Of a DNA stretch of 64,000 nucleotides, positions 9,235 through 17,308 are shown piece by piece (within the stretch, counting starts at the first letter, position 1; every line of letters begins with the position of its first letter). The DNA is from Brenneria corticis (GTDB lineage Bacteria > Pseudomonadota > Gammaproteobacteria > Enterobacterales > Enterobacteriaceae): contig NZ_KZ819084.1 of NCBI RefSeq assembly GCF_003115855.1, positions 95,205 through 159,204 of the forward strand, given 5' to 3'. The notes beneath the pieces were generated by a model. That model had not been told where the DNA came from. It searched no databases and saw nothing but the letters and a program-made list of their open reading frames with translations. Made by a program: the position numbers and the translations under genes.

Positions 9235-9786
9235 CCGAATACCTTGGTTGCAGGTCGTTGGCCGCCAAATTATTCGATACTTTAATCGCATTGGCCGCCG
9301 GTTCTTTAGGACAGTTTGATATTAGTTATATTGCGTAATTATATGGCGGTTATCTTAATTGACGGCGCGGACGAACCGTTCCAGCAGGCGAAACGGTGGG
9401 GAAGCCAATGCTTTTATCCCGTTTGTAAAGTTTGATTTTTCGCATTATATTTTAAATCGTGATTATATAAAAATATGATGCCGATCAATTTTTCCGTTTA
9501 AATTAAAATCAGAAGCTATCATCATAAAATAATTTTTATAAAAATAGCCGTTGGTTGGTAATTAAATAAATATTGCAATCAAAAATGATTTTTCTCATTA
9601 GGTCATGAAATATTGTTATTTATAGGGCGGATAATCTTTCTGCCATAGTAAGCGCGGTCGAGAGAATAAATTCAGGCCGCCGGTGGTTAAATAAGTCTTT
9701 AACGGTTGGGGAAATAATTATCACTGAATTCAACCGGCCGCCTATACCGTAAATAATAAAAATTTGCCAATTTTAACGAGGTATTT
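9235..9786. other. AT-rich divergent regulatory region
   Basis: This 552-bp non-coding stretch separates two divergently transcribed genes and is far richer in A+T than the coding DNA around it. It must hold the promoters of both the peptide-type importer operon and the creatininase-family gene. I see no credible open reading frame, tRNA or riboswitch. Its one distinctive element is the 23-bp dyad at 9470-9492, described separately. An AACGAGG ribosome site stands just before the creatininase start. Confidence 0.6.
9470..9492. promoter_or_regulatory. Operator-like dyad, copy A (TGAT-N4-ATCA flanked by AAA/TTT)
   Basis: A 23-bp sequence identical to 11328-11350. It has inner arms TGAT and ATCA around GCCG and outer AAA/TTT arms, which gives two-fold symmetry typical of a dimeric repressor or activator site. 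It lies 294 bp before the creatininase start and 235 bp before the fused ATPase start on the other side. Confidence 0.5.
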
Positions 9787-10689
9787 ATGACGGATGCGAT
9801 TCATTTTGATGAACTTTCATTGGATCAGGCGATTGAAAGCGCCGAGACGCGCGGAATAATCATTCTTCCGGTGGCGACCACCGAAGCGCACGGCACCCAT
9901 CTGCCGCTGGGAACGGATATCTTTACCGCCGAATGGATTGCGGCGGAATTAAGCCGTAAAACGGGTCTGCCGGCGTTGCTGCCGACGCCGATAAGAGCCG
10001 GGGCGTCGCCCACCTTCCACTACGACGTCAACGGCGATCCGATCCCCGGCACGCTGGCCATCGGCCACGCCACCATGCATGCGCTGATCAAGGATATCGT
10101 GCGCGGGCTGTGGGCGACCGGTTTCCGTAAAGTCATTATCATTCAGGGGCACGGGCAACAGCCGAATTTCCAGGTTATCGCCCATGAGGTGGCGACCGAA
10201 CTGCGCCGGGAGGGGAAGGCGATCTTTATCGGCGGCGCCACCTATTGGGAGCTGGCGGCGCAAACGCTGCGCGACGAACTGAATACGCCGTTCTATCACG
10301 CCGGGGAAGAGGAAACCAGCAACGTGCTCTTTGTCCGGCCCGATCTGGTGAAACTGGATACGGTGACCGGGCATGAATTGAAACCGCTGCTCGATCGTGA
10401 TTTGCTCAAGCGCTCCGTCACCCACGATGAAACCGAGACATTCGGCGTGATGGATATCGCCACCTGGATCCCGATCCCCGCCGCGGGCCATAAAAGTCTC
10501 GGCGGGCTGGGGCGCACCGAGGATATCCTGACCGCCAGCGCCGACAAAGGGCGCAAGATATTAAGCAAGGCGGCGGACCGCTATCTGGCGCTGATCCGCG
10601 ATTTGGAAACCCACTACGCGCCGGCGGAAGTGCCGGGAGTGGATGTCAAAACCCGCCCCGAGAAACCGCGCTTCAGCGTTGACTATTAG
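9787..10689 (+). CDS. Creatininase-family amidohydrolase
   Basis: A 300-residue member of the creatininase (creatinine amidohydrolase/MftE) family, metal-dependent enzymes that open cyclic or linear amide bonds. Metal-site residues are in the expected blocks: ATTEAHGTHLPLGTD (Glu33, His35, Asp44), IIQGHGQQ (His122) and HAGEEETS (Glu174/175/176). The ATG at 9787 has a good AACGAGG ribosome site 5-7 bp upstream. It is divergent from a peptide-type importer and likely shares its substrate: import, amide hydrolysis, then C-S cleavage would be a coherent route, but this is inference. Other members act on creatinine, formamidopyrimidines or mycofactocin precursors; none of those contexts is visible here. 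Confidence 0.85.
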   Translation: MTDAIHFDELSLDQAIESAETRGIIILPVATTEAHGTHLPLGTDIFTAEWIAAELSRKTGLPALLPTPIRAGASPTFHYDVNGDPIPGTLAIGHATMHALIKDIVRGLWATGFRKVIIIQGHGQQPNFQVIAHEVATELRREGKAIFIGGATYWELAAQTLRDELNTPFYHAGEEETSNVLFVRPDLVKLDTVTGHELKPLLDRDLLKRSVTHDETETFGVMDIATWIPIPAAGHKSLGGLGRTEDILTASADKGRKILSKAADRYLALIRDLETHYAPAEVPGVDVKTRPEKPRFSVDY

Positions 10690-10995
10690 CCGCGATAATC
10701 AATCGTTCTGACGTGACCACGGAAGGCCTGAGGGTTCCCGGAAAATAATTAAGCATTATTTGATACATCGTTTTAGATAACAGGATGTGGTTTTTTAAAG
10801 GTTTTCCTTCGCGTAAAAAATCGCGCTGAGGTGGGCGTGACCGCCGGGTGAGCGACAGGACGTCGCGAAAGCCAGTGCCGCGCCGGNGGATGGGGCGAGT
10901 ATCCCGCGTCAATGGCGGCCCGACCAGCGGTCACGAACGCCGAAGGCATCGCGCAGCGACGACACCATTTTGCAACGCAAAATGGAACAACGCTT

Positions 10996-11048
10996 GCGTT
11001 GGCCCGTAGGGTGAACCCCAACGGGGTTCATCATTTCGCGAAAAGCCG
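10996..11048. repeat. Dispersed intergenic repeat, copy 2 (long hairpin core)
   Basis: It has the same flanking blocks as copy 1 (GCGTTGGCCCGTAGGG and CGCGAAAAGCCG), but they are separated by 25 bp rather than 10. The core folds as TGAACCCC-AAC-GGGGTTCA (11012-11030). Conserved flanks with an exchanged hairpin core suggest a small mobile or recombining intergenic repeat family. Confidence 0.6.
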
Positions 11049-11053
11049 GGGGT

Positions 11054-11084
11054 CATGGGGCGGCGGCGACTGAGCCGCCCCATG
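11054..11084. repeat. Perfect 11-bp inverted repeat
   Basis: CATGGGGCGGC (11054-11064) and GCCGCCCCATG (11074-11084) are perfect complements around a 9-base loop. No T-run follows on either strand, so a Rho-independent terminator is unlikely. It directly abuts the dispersed repeat copy 2 and may be part of the same element. Confidence 0.6.
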
Positions 11085-11261
11085 TCGGGCGCGTGCTTCG
11101 ACGGTTGCAGAAATCGACTGAGGTTAGTGCGCACGAAACCCTCACTGCGCTTACAGAAATTTCTTTCCCAGATTTGTGGGAAACCCTCAGTATGCAGGCG
11201 GGTAATGCAACACGGAATAACGCCCCCGCACGCTTAGCATTTTTATTGATTATTATTCCCG

Positions 11262-11294
11262 CCAGTCAGAAATGACTGGTACGGAATAATCCGT
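11262..11294. repeat. Two adjacent small hairpins
   Basis: CCAGTCA-GAAA-TGACTGG (11262-11279) is followed at once by ACGGA-ATAA-TCCGT (11281-11294). Paired compact hairpins with tetra-base loops like these resemble REP-type or terminator structures. They lie between creatininase and the MetQ-type SBP, both on the plus strand. Confidence 0.45.
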
Positions 11295-11327
11295 TCATCC
11301 CAAGACCGATTGGACGCGCTGCGCTGG

Positions 11328-11350
11328 AAAATATGATGCCGATCAATTTT
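11328..11350. promoter_or_regulatory. Operator-like dyad, copy B
   Basis: It is identical over 23 bp to 9470-9492, with TGAT-N4-ATCA symmetry and AAA/TTT outer arms. It ends 320 bp before the start of the MetQ/NlpA-type SBP gene, much like the 294-bp distance of copy A from the creatininase gene. The flanking sequences of the two copies do not match, which argues against a simple recent duplication of the whole promoter. Confidence 0.5.
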
Positions 11351-11670
11351 CATCTGAGGTAATAAGATTGGTTATCAGATAAGGTAAATCATCGGCGGGG
11401 GGTTATTTCCGCTAACCTTTTATATCCTATAATATTTTGCTGGATAAAGAATCCGACAAGAAGGGGTATTTGATAACAGCGGTCATAAAAATAGTGTTTT
11501 TTAACAAAGGAGTAACGAGAATATCTAATTCTATTTTTTACATAATGATAGTCGATTAAGTGATTTATATTTCCCCGCGTTTGTTGATAGCGTTTTTTCG
11601 TTGAATATCTATTTTGTGACGCCTACTCCGTAAAGCGGGTATCCGTTTAATTTATATGGGAAGGAATTAA

Positions 11671-12519
11671 ATGATTTCAGGAAAGTACACCCGATATTTA
11701 TATTTACTGCTGTCCTTATTGGCCGGCATTATTTTTATGCATTCCCATACGGCGCGGGCGCAACAGCAGACGATTGTGTTCGGCGTGGCGCCCGGCCCTT
11801 ACGGCGATATGATTAAATTCGCCATCAGACCGGGGCTGGAGCAGAAAGGTTATAAAGTCAGGGTCACCGAATTCAGCGATTACGTGCAGCCCAACCTGGC
11901 GCTGGCGAACGGCAGCATCGACGCCAATTTATTTCAGCATCGTCCTTATCTGATAAAGTTTTCCGCCGACAAAGGGCTGAAGCTGTCGCCGCTGATTAAT
12001 GTGCCCACCGCCGGGCTGGGCCTGTATTCAAAACGAATTAAAAGCCTGGATGAACTCAAGCGCGGCGACGTGGTGACCTTGTCGAACGACCCCACCAATC
12101 TGGCGCGCGGCATCCGCTTTCTGGAGACGCTGGATCTGGTCACCCTGAAAGGGGATATCGACCCGACCAAAGCCACGATAAGAGATATCGGCGGCAATCC
12201 CAGAGGGCTGGAGTTCAGACCGCTGGAGGCGGCGCAATTGCCAAGAACGCTGGAGAGTTCCGCCGCCTCGCTGGTGAACGGCAATTTCGCCATCGCCTCA
12301 GGTCTGAAACTGTCGGAGGCCATTGCGCTGGAACAGCTTGATGAAGAGCTTAAAAACCTGGTGGCGGTGCGCACCGAAGATTTAAACAAACCGTTCGCCG
12401 CCGATATCAAAGCGGTTATCGAATCCCCGGAATTCGCCGCGGTGATACAGGATCCGCAATATATCTTCCGCGACTTCCAGAAACCGCAGTGGCTGCAAAC
12501 GAAGCTGGGACAGAAATAA
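11671..12519 (+). CDS. MetQ/NlpA-family substrate-binding protein
   Basis: A 282-residue periplasmic protein. An N-terminal hydrophobic signal (LYLLLSLLAGIIFMHS) ends at an Ala-x-Ala site before QQQTIVFG. Unlike MetQ and NlpA it has no lipobox cysteine, so it is probably a soluble periplasmic protein. Family blocks include GVAPGPYGDMIKF, SDYVQPNLALANGSIDANLFQH and LSNDPTNLARGIRFLE. MetQ relatives bind methionine or other small ligands for MetNI-type importers. No MetN or MetI homologue is in the window, so it is an orphan SBP. It ends 10 bp before the CoA ligase gene, so it is probably in one operon with the ligase and oxidoreductase, and its ligand may be the acid they use. Confidence 0.85.
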   Translation: MISGKYTRYLYLLLSLLAGIIFMHSHTARAQQQTIVFGVAPGPYGDMIKFAIRPGLEQKGYKVRVTEFSDYVQPNLALANGSIDANLFQHRPYLIKFSADKGLKLSPLINVPTAGLGLYSKRIKSLDELKRGDVVTLSNDPTNLARGIRFLETLDLVTLKGDIDPTKATIRDIGGNPRGLEFRPLEAAQLPRTLESSAASLVNGNFAIASGLKLSEAIALEQLDEELKNLVAVRTEDLNKPFAADIKAVIESPEFAAVIQDPQYIFRDFQKPQWLQTKLGQK

Positions 12520-12529
12520 GGGTAGTGTG

Positions 12530-13858
12530 ATGACGAAAACGAGCTATCGGCGTTACTGGGACGAGGTGGAAATATTACCCCGTCATGAACTTGAGGCGCT
12601 GCAACTGCAACGGTTAAAAAGCACCGTCTCTCATGCCTATGCCCATTCTCCTTACTACCGGGAGGCGTTTGAGCGGGCGGGCATCCATCCTGATGATTTA
12701 CACCGGCTGGACGATCTGCGCCGTTACCCCTTTATCGACAAGCAGATTGAAAGAGAGCGGCAGGACGCCGCCCCCCTGCTGGGGGATATTCTGGCCGTGC
12801 CGGAAGAGCAGGTGGTGTTTGTCTCCGCCTCGTCGGGCAGCACCGGCGTGCCGACGCTGAGCCCGTTCAGCTCGGACGACTTCGAACGCTATCAGGATAT
12901 TCAGGCGCGGCTGTTCTGGGCGGTGGGCATGCGCCCGCACGATCGCTACGTGCACGCGCTCAATTTCACGCTGTTTGTCGGCGGGCCGGATGTTATCGGC
13001 GCCCAGAAGCTGGGCGCGCTCTGTTTCTGGGCCGGCACCATTCCTTCCGATCGCCTGCTGTATATTATGAAAACCTTCCAGCCCACCGTGACCTGGACCA
13101 CGCCCTCCTATGCCTGGCATCTGGGGGAAACCGCGATCGCCCAGGGGATCGATCTGCATCGCGATCTGGCGATGAAGCGCATTATCGTCTGCGGCGAACC
13201 CGGCGGCTCGATTCCGGCGACCCGTCAGGCTATTGAAGAACGCTGGGGCGTTCAGGTATATGATTTTTACGGCATCTCTGATATTTACGGCGCCTGCGCC
13301 GGTTCCTGCGAGGTGAGGGACGGGCTGCATCTGGTGGAAGACGACATCCTGCTGGAAGTGCTGGACCCGGTCACCGATGAGCCGGTCGCGGACGGCCAGC
13401 CCGGCGAAATGGTGCTGACCTCGCTGACCAAACGGGCGCGCCCGATGATCCGTTTTCGCACCGGGGATATCATCGTCGCCGACCATTCCCCCTGCGCCTG
13501 CGGCCGAACCCATGTGCGCATTACGGTCACCGGACGTAAAGACGATATGTTTATCGTCTCCGGGGTGAATGTTTTCCCCGGCGATCTGGAAGCGATTGTG
13601 CGCGCCACGCCGGCGCTGAACGGCGAGTACCGCATTACGCTGTATGAAGAAGAGCACCTGACGCGTTTCGACATTGAAGTCGAACATAACGGCAACCCGG
13701 AAGACGCAAGCCAGCTGGAAGAGTATCTGCATCTGGAGATTAAAACCCGGCTTGGCGTACGTCCCAAACGGGTGCTGCTGCTGGCGCCGGAAACCCTGCC
13801 GCGCCACACCCATAAAGCGAAACGCGTGATTGATACCCGCAGCGCCTGCGCGCTGTAG
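12530..13858 (+). CDS. Phenylacetate-CoA ligase (PaaK) family acyl-CoA synthetase
   Basis: A 442-residue AMP-forming ligase of the PaaK family. It shows the ATP-binding loop SASSGSTGVPT, the adenylate motif YDFYGISDIYG, the RFRTGDII hinge and the C-terminal ACGRTHVRITVTGRKDDMFIVSG block found in phenylacetate-CoA ligases. The reaction is carboxylate + ATP + CoA giving acyl-CoA, AMP and pyrophosphate. Two starts compete: GTG at 12527 and ATG at 12530. The AAGGG ribosome site at about 12518-12522 favours the ATG. No other paa genes are nearby. Its neighbours make acyl-CoA from 2-oxoacids, so the two may feed or interconvert the same acyl-CoA pool (inference). An aryl substrate is likely but not proven. 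Confidence 0.87.
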   Translation: MTKTSYRRYWDEVEILPRHELEALQLQRLKSTVSHAYAHSPYYREAFERAGIHPDDLHRLDDLRRYPFIDKQIERERQDAAPLLGDILAVPEEQVVFVSASSGSTGVPTLSPFSSDDFERYQDIQARLFWAVGMRPHDRYVHALNFTLFVGGPDVIGAQKLGALCFWAGTIPSDRLLYIMKTFQPTVTWTTPSYAWHLGETAIAQGIDLHRDLAMKRIIVCGEPGGSIPATRQAIEERWGVQVYDFYGISDIYGACAGSCEVRDGLHLVEDDILLEVLDPVTDEPVADGQPGEMVLTSLTKRARPMIRFRTGDIIVADHSPCACGRTHVRITVTGRKDDMFIVSGVNVFPGDLEAIVRATPALNGEYRITLYEEEHLTRFDIEVEHNGNPEDASQLEEYLHLEIKTRLGVRPKRVLLLAPETLPRHTHKAKRVIDTRSACAL

Positions 13859-13983
13859 ATTTTATTTACCCATTATCATGCCCAATAGATTTCAGGGGCA
13901 AGAAGGCGTCATGTCCGGATTCAGTCAGCACCTTTCGTTAGGGGATAACCCTCCCTCTTTTAACCATATCCGGGATCGCAGCC

Positions 13984-14628
13984 ATGCTTGATATTCTCTG
14001 GCTGGGGCGGGGCGGCCAGGGGGCGTTTACCGCCGCCCGGCTGCTGGGGCTGGCGGCGGTGCGTTTTGCCGATCTGGAAGCGATGGCCTTTCCCTCTTTC
14101 GGCCCGGAACGCCGGGGCGCCCCGGTTTATGCCTATACCCGATTGTCCCGCTCGCCGATCCGCGATCGCAGCCCGGTGCGCCAGGCTCAGGTGGCGGTGG
14201 TGATGGATGAGACCCTGCTGCCGCAGCTGCGCGCCGAGCAGCTTTCCGCCGGCGCGTTGATTCTTATTGACGCAAAACAGGATCAGGGGGTTCAGCGCCT
14301 GCCCATCGGTCTGGGGTGGCGAGTGCCGGCGCGTGCGCTGGCGGAGCATCATCTGGGAAGCCCGCATGCCAACACCGTGCTGCTCGGCATACTCAACGGC
14401 GTGCTCTCCCTGCTGCCGCCCGCGGCGCTGGAGAAGGCGATTATTTCCGAATTCGCGCCGCACTGGCAGGCGCCCGCTCCCCTGCCGGAGCGGGTGCGCC
14501 GTAATCTGGCGGCGTTCGCCGCCGCCGGCCGGTTTGCCCGGACGGAGGAAAACCTCGCCGCTCCGCTGGCGGACTGGCTGGCCGAGCATCATCAAGCGGC
14601 GGCGATTCAGGAGGCGGCGCATGGCTGA
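13984..14628 (+). CDS. 2-oxoacid:ferredoxin oxidoreductase, gamma subunit
   Basis: A 214-residue gamma-type subunit of the pyruvate/2-ketoisovalerate/phenylglyoxylate ferredoxin oxidoreductase family. Its start, LDILWLGRGGQGAFTAARLLG, is the typical glycine-rich opening of this domain, and the FPSFGPERRGAPVYAYTRLS block is diagnostic. It is the first of four overlapping genes (gamma, delta, alpha, beta). The complete enzyme decarboxylates a 2-oxoacid with thiamine diphosphate and CoA, giving an acyl-CoA and reduced ferredoxin. About 125 bp separate it from the ligase gene, enough for its own promoter, though none is clear. Confidence 0.88.
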   Translation: MLDILWLGRGGQGAFTAARLLGLAAVRFADLEAMAFPSFGPERRGAPVYAYTRLSRSPIRDRSPVRQAQVAVVMDETLLPQLRAEQLSAGALILIDAKQDQGVQRLPIGLGWRVPARALAEHHLGSPHANTVLLGILNGVLSLLPPAALEKAIISEFAPHWQAPAPLPERVRRNLAAFAAAGRFARTEENLAAPLADWLAEHHQAAAIQEAAHG

Positions 14629-15073
14629 TTCGACCAAAGTTCCCGACGTGAACGGCGGCGCGCCCGAGCGTCCGCGCCGCGCCCGCAAAGGCGGGACCAG
14701 CCAGGACCCGCTGCCGGTAGCCTTATCCGGCCCCTGTCGGCGGCGTGCCCATCAAAAGCCTGATTTACGGCAATGGCCGGCTTCGCCTCAGCTTGCCTCC
14801 GGCTATCTGGTGGCGGAAAACAGCGGATGGCGCACCTCGCGGCCGAAAATCGAAGACAGCGCCTGTATCTGCTGCAACCTGTGCGTATTGCTCTGCCCCG
14901 ACGGGGCGCTGGCCAATACCCGGGACAACTATCCCCGCCTGCTGGCGGAGTGGTGCAAAGGCTGCGGCATCTGTGCGCTGGAATGTCCTAAAGACGCCAT
15001 CACTATGGTGAGCGAGTCCGACGCGTTATTGGCGGATAGCCAACACAATGCCGTTACGGGAGAACCGCGATGA
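14621..15073 (+). CDS. 2-oxoacid:ferredoxin oxidoreductase, delta subunit (2x[4Fe-4S] ferredoxin)
   Basis: A 150-residue subunit that carries electrons out of the enzyme. Two classical C-x2-C-x2-C-x3-C-P motifs are visible: CICCNLCVLLCP and CKGCGICALECP, giving two [4Fe-4S] clusters. The first motif has an extra cysteine between its first two ligands. The start is the ATG at 14621, which overlaps the gamma stop by 8 bp and follows CAGGAGG. The frame is open further upstream inside the gamma gene, but that part is a shadow. The N-terminal ~70 residues are basic and longer than in minimal PorD proteins. Confidence 0.87.
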   Translation: MADSTKVPDVNGGAPERPRRARKGGTSQDPLPVALSGPCRRRAHQKPDLRQWPASPQLASGYLVAENSGWRTSRPKIEDSACICCNLCVLLCPDGALANTRDNYPRLLAEWCKGCGICALECPKDAITMVSESDALLADSQHNAVTGEPR

Positions 15074-16416
15074 GTCAATCTGCAACCGCTAGCGACGGGT
15101 TGAATACCCGCGATAAGGGCGAGCGCCTGTTCCTTTGCGGCAATGAGGCGGTGGCCCACGGCGTGCGCCTGTGCCGTCCCGCGGTGATCGCCGCTTATCC
15201 CATCACGCCGCAAACGGTGGTGGTGGAGCGGCTGGCCGAAATGGTGGAGGAGGGCGAGCTAGACGCCGAATTCGTCCATGTGGAATCGGAACATTCGGCG
15301 CTGTCGCTGGTGATGGGCAGCGCGGCGATGGGCGTGCGCACCTTTACCGCCACCTCTTCCCAGGGACTGCTGTATATGGCCGAGTGCCTGCCCTACAGCG
15401 CCGGCGGGCGTTTCCCGCTGGTGATGATGAATGCCAACCGGGCGCTGGCGCTGCCGTGGAATATCTATGGCGATCAAAGCGATTCCCTTTCCCAGCTCTC
15501 CAGCGGCTGGATCCAGGTTTACGCCGAAACCGCGCAGGAAAGTCTGGACCTGATTATTCAGGCCTATGCGCTGGCCGAACACCCCGAGGTGCGTACGCCG
15601 GTGCTGATCAATCTGGACGGTTTCGTTCTGACCCATACTTACGAGCCGGTGCAGCTGCCGCAACAGGCGTTGGTGGATTCGTTCCTTGCGAACCGCTTTT
15701 TTGCCGAGGGTACGCCGGGAACCTTCAGCCTTGAGCATCCGCAGAGCCTGGCGATCACCGCCGGGCCGGGGGAGTACACCGAGTTCAAATATCTGCAACA
15801 CCAGGCGATGCGCGGCGCGTTAGCTGAAATCGCCGCCATCGGCCGGCGTTTCCGCGCCCATTTCGGTCGCGGCGAAGAAGGGATCACCGACGGCGTTATC
15901 GAAAGTTATCAACTGGACGACGCCGAACGGGTGGTGATTACGCTCGGCAGCGTGGCCGGTACGGTGCGCGCCGCCGTGGATGCGCTGCGCGCGCGGGGCG
16001 AAGCGGTCGGGCTGCTGCGTTTGCGTTACCTGCGGCCTTTCCCGCAGGGCGCATTGCTCGACGCGCTGTTTGGCGCCCATCGCACCCGCAGGGTACAGGC
16101 CGTCGCCGTGCTGGAGAAGGATATTTCCTTTGGTCAGCAGGGCGCGGTGGCGGTGGAGATCAAGTCCGCGCTGTTCGATTACGCCAGCGTGACCGGCGGG
16201 CGGGTGCCGCGCTTGCTCAACCAGATCGCCGGGCTGGGCGGGCAGGAGATCGGGCTGGAGGACGTGGTGCGGCTGTATGATGAATTAACCCGGCCGGCCG
16301 GGCGCTCGGCGCAGGAACCGGATTTGCGTTTTCTTGGCATTGACCCGCCGGAGCCCGATCGGCCTTCGTCAGCGGTTGCCGCTCAACGGGAGGACGCCCA
16401 TGTCCATATCGATTAA
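15070..16416 (+). CDS. 2-oxoacid:ferredoxin oxidoreductase, alpha subunit
   Basis: A 448-residue alpha subunit with the pyrimidine-binding and transketolase C-terminal domains of this family. Marker blocks are GNEAVAHGVRLCRP, AAYPITPQTVVVE, HVESEHSALSLVMGSAAMG and TATSSQGLLYMAE. The ATG overlaps the delta stop by 4 bp (ATGA), so the two are translationally coupled. With the beta subunit it makes the thiamine diphosphate site. The length fits the separate-subunit archaeal/anaerobe type, not the single-chain pyruvate:flavodoxin oxidoreductase usual in enterics. Confidence 0.9.
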   Translation: MSQSATASDGLNTRDKGERLFLCGNEAVAHGVRLCRPAVIAAYPITPQTVVVERLAEMVEEGELDAEFVHVESEHSALSLVMGSAAMGVRTFTATSSQGLLYMAECLPYSAGGRFPLVMMNANRALALPWNIYGDQSDSLSQLSSGWIQVYAETAQESLDLIIQAYALAEHPEVRTPVLINLDGFVLTHTYEPVQLPQQALVDSFLANRFFAEGTPGTFSLEHPQSLAITAGPGEYTEFKYLQHQAMRGALAEIAAIGRRFRAHFGRGEEGITDGVIESYQLDDAERVVITLGSVAGTVRAAVDALRARGEAVGLLRLRYLRPFPQGALLDALFGAHRTRRVQAVAVLEKDISFGQQGAVAVEIKSALFDYASVTGGRVPRLLNQIAGLGGQEIGLEDVVRLYDELTRPAGRSAQEPDLRFLGIDPPEPDRPSSAVAAQREDAHVHID

Positions 16417-17305
16417 AAACCTGCCGCCGGAAGAGTACTTTATCGGCCATAAAGCCTGCGCCGGCTGCGGCGGCAGTCTGGTGGTGCGTCTGGCGCTGAA
16501 GGTTTTCGGGCCGAAAACCCATGTGGTGATCCCGGCGGGCTGTATGTCGGCGGTCGGCTTTATCTATCCGCAAATGGCGGTGGGGGTGAATGCGATGATC
16601 GCGCCGTTCGCCGCCACCGGCGCGGTGCTCTCGGGGCTGGCGGCGGCGTTGCGCGCCAAAGGCATCAGCGATATTCCGGTGGTGGGGTTCGCCGGCGACG
16701 GCGCCACGGCGGATATCGGCCTGCAATCCCTGTCCGGCGCGTTCGATCGCCAGGAGCGCATTATCTATATCTGCTACGACAATGAAGCCTATATGAATAC
16801 CGGCATTCAGAAGAGCGGCGCGACCCCCTGGGGAGCCAGAACCACCACCTCGCCGACCGGTTTCACGCCGCGCCGTCTCAACGTCAAGAAAGATTTGCTG
16901 CAGATAGCCGCCGCCCACCATGTGCCTTACGCCGCCACCGCCAGCGTGGGGCAGCCGTCCGATCTGCTGAAAAAGCTGGAGAAAGCGGCGTCCGTCGACG
17001 GACCGGCGTTTCTGCACGTCTTCGCCCCCTGTCCCACCGGCTGGGGCTGCGCCAGCGACAGCACGATAGCGCTGGGGAAAAGCGTGGTGGATACCGGGCT
17101 GTGGCCGCTGCTGGAATACCAGCACGGGGTGCTGACCATCAATCGCAATCCCAACCGTTTCGCGCCGCTGGAAAGCTATTTCTCCGCGCAGGGCCGCTTC
17201 AAGTCGCTGACGCCGGAAGTGCTGAGCGAACTGGCCGACGCGCGGGATGAGCGCTGGCGCGAACTCAGAGCCTGGGCAAACGCCACCGCGCCGGCGGTAG
17301 CCTGA
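16400..17305 (+). CDS. 2-oxoacid:ferredoxin oxidoreductase, beta subunit (ThDP-binding)
   Basis: A 301-residue beta subunit. The thiamine diphosphate motif runs from FAGDGATADIG to YDNEAYMNTG, with the GDG start and the Asn of the Mg/diphosphate motif. Cysteines of the N-terminal HKACAGCGGS and the later CPTGWGCASD segment match the cluster-binding residues of this subunit. I took the ATG at 16400 (MSISIKNLPPEEYF) because an ACGGGAGGA site precedes it; the frame is open to 16334 within the alpha gene. It overlaps alpha by 17 bp. It ends 3 bp before the convergent AraC-type gene. Confidence 0.9.
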   Translation: MSISIKNLPPEEYFIGHKACAGCGGSLVVRLALKVFGPKTHVVIPAGCMSAVGFIYPQMAVGVNAMIAPFAATGAVLSGLAAALRAKGISDIPVVGFAGDGATADIGLQSLSGAFDRQERIIYICYDNEAYMNTGIQKSGATPWGARTTTSPTGFTPRRLNVKKDLLQIAAAHHVPYAATASVGQPSDLLKKLEKAASVDGPAFLHVFAPCPTGWGCASDSTIALGKSVVDTGLWPLLEYQHGVLTINRNPNRFAPLESYFSAQGRFKSLTPEVLSELADARDERWRELRAWANATAPAVA

Positions 17306-17308
17306 ACG

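Larger units (their letters stand above)
10690..11670. other. Long non-coding region rich in inverted repeats
   Basis: This 981-bp gap holds no gene that I can support. From left to right it contains an unresolved base at 10887, a dispersed repeat copy (10996-11048), two hairpins (11054-11084 and 11262-11294), the second copy of the 23-bp dyad (11328-11350), and an AT-rich leader before the SBP gene at 11671. The middle part (about 10830-11300) is GC-rich and looks like a stack of intergenic repeat elements; the part from 11350 on is AT-rich, as expected of a promoter. Confidence 0.55.

Noticed and set aside
10887..10887. Unresolved base N within the repeat-rich gap
   Set aside because: A sequencing or assembly ambiguity, not a biological feature. 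It lies in a GC-rich repeat region where assembly is difficult.
11351..11670. Possible SAM or other riboswitch before the MetQ-type SBP
   Set aside because: No conserved riboswitch core or terminator pair could be found. The region is simply AT-rich.
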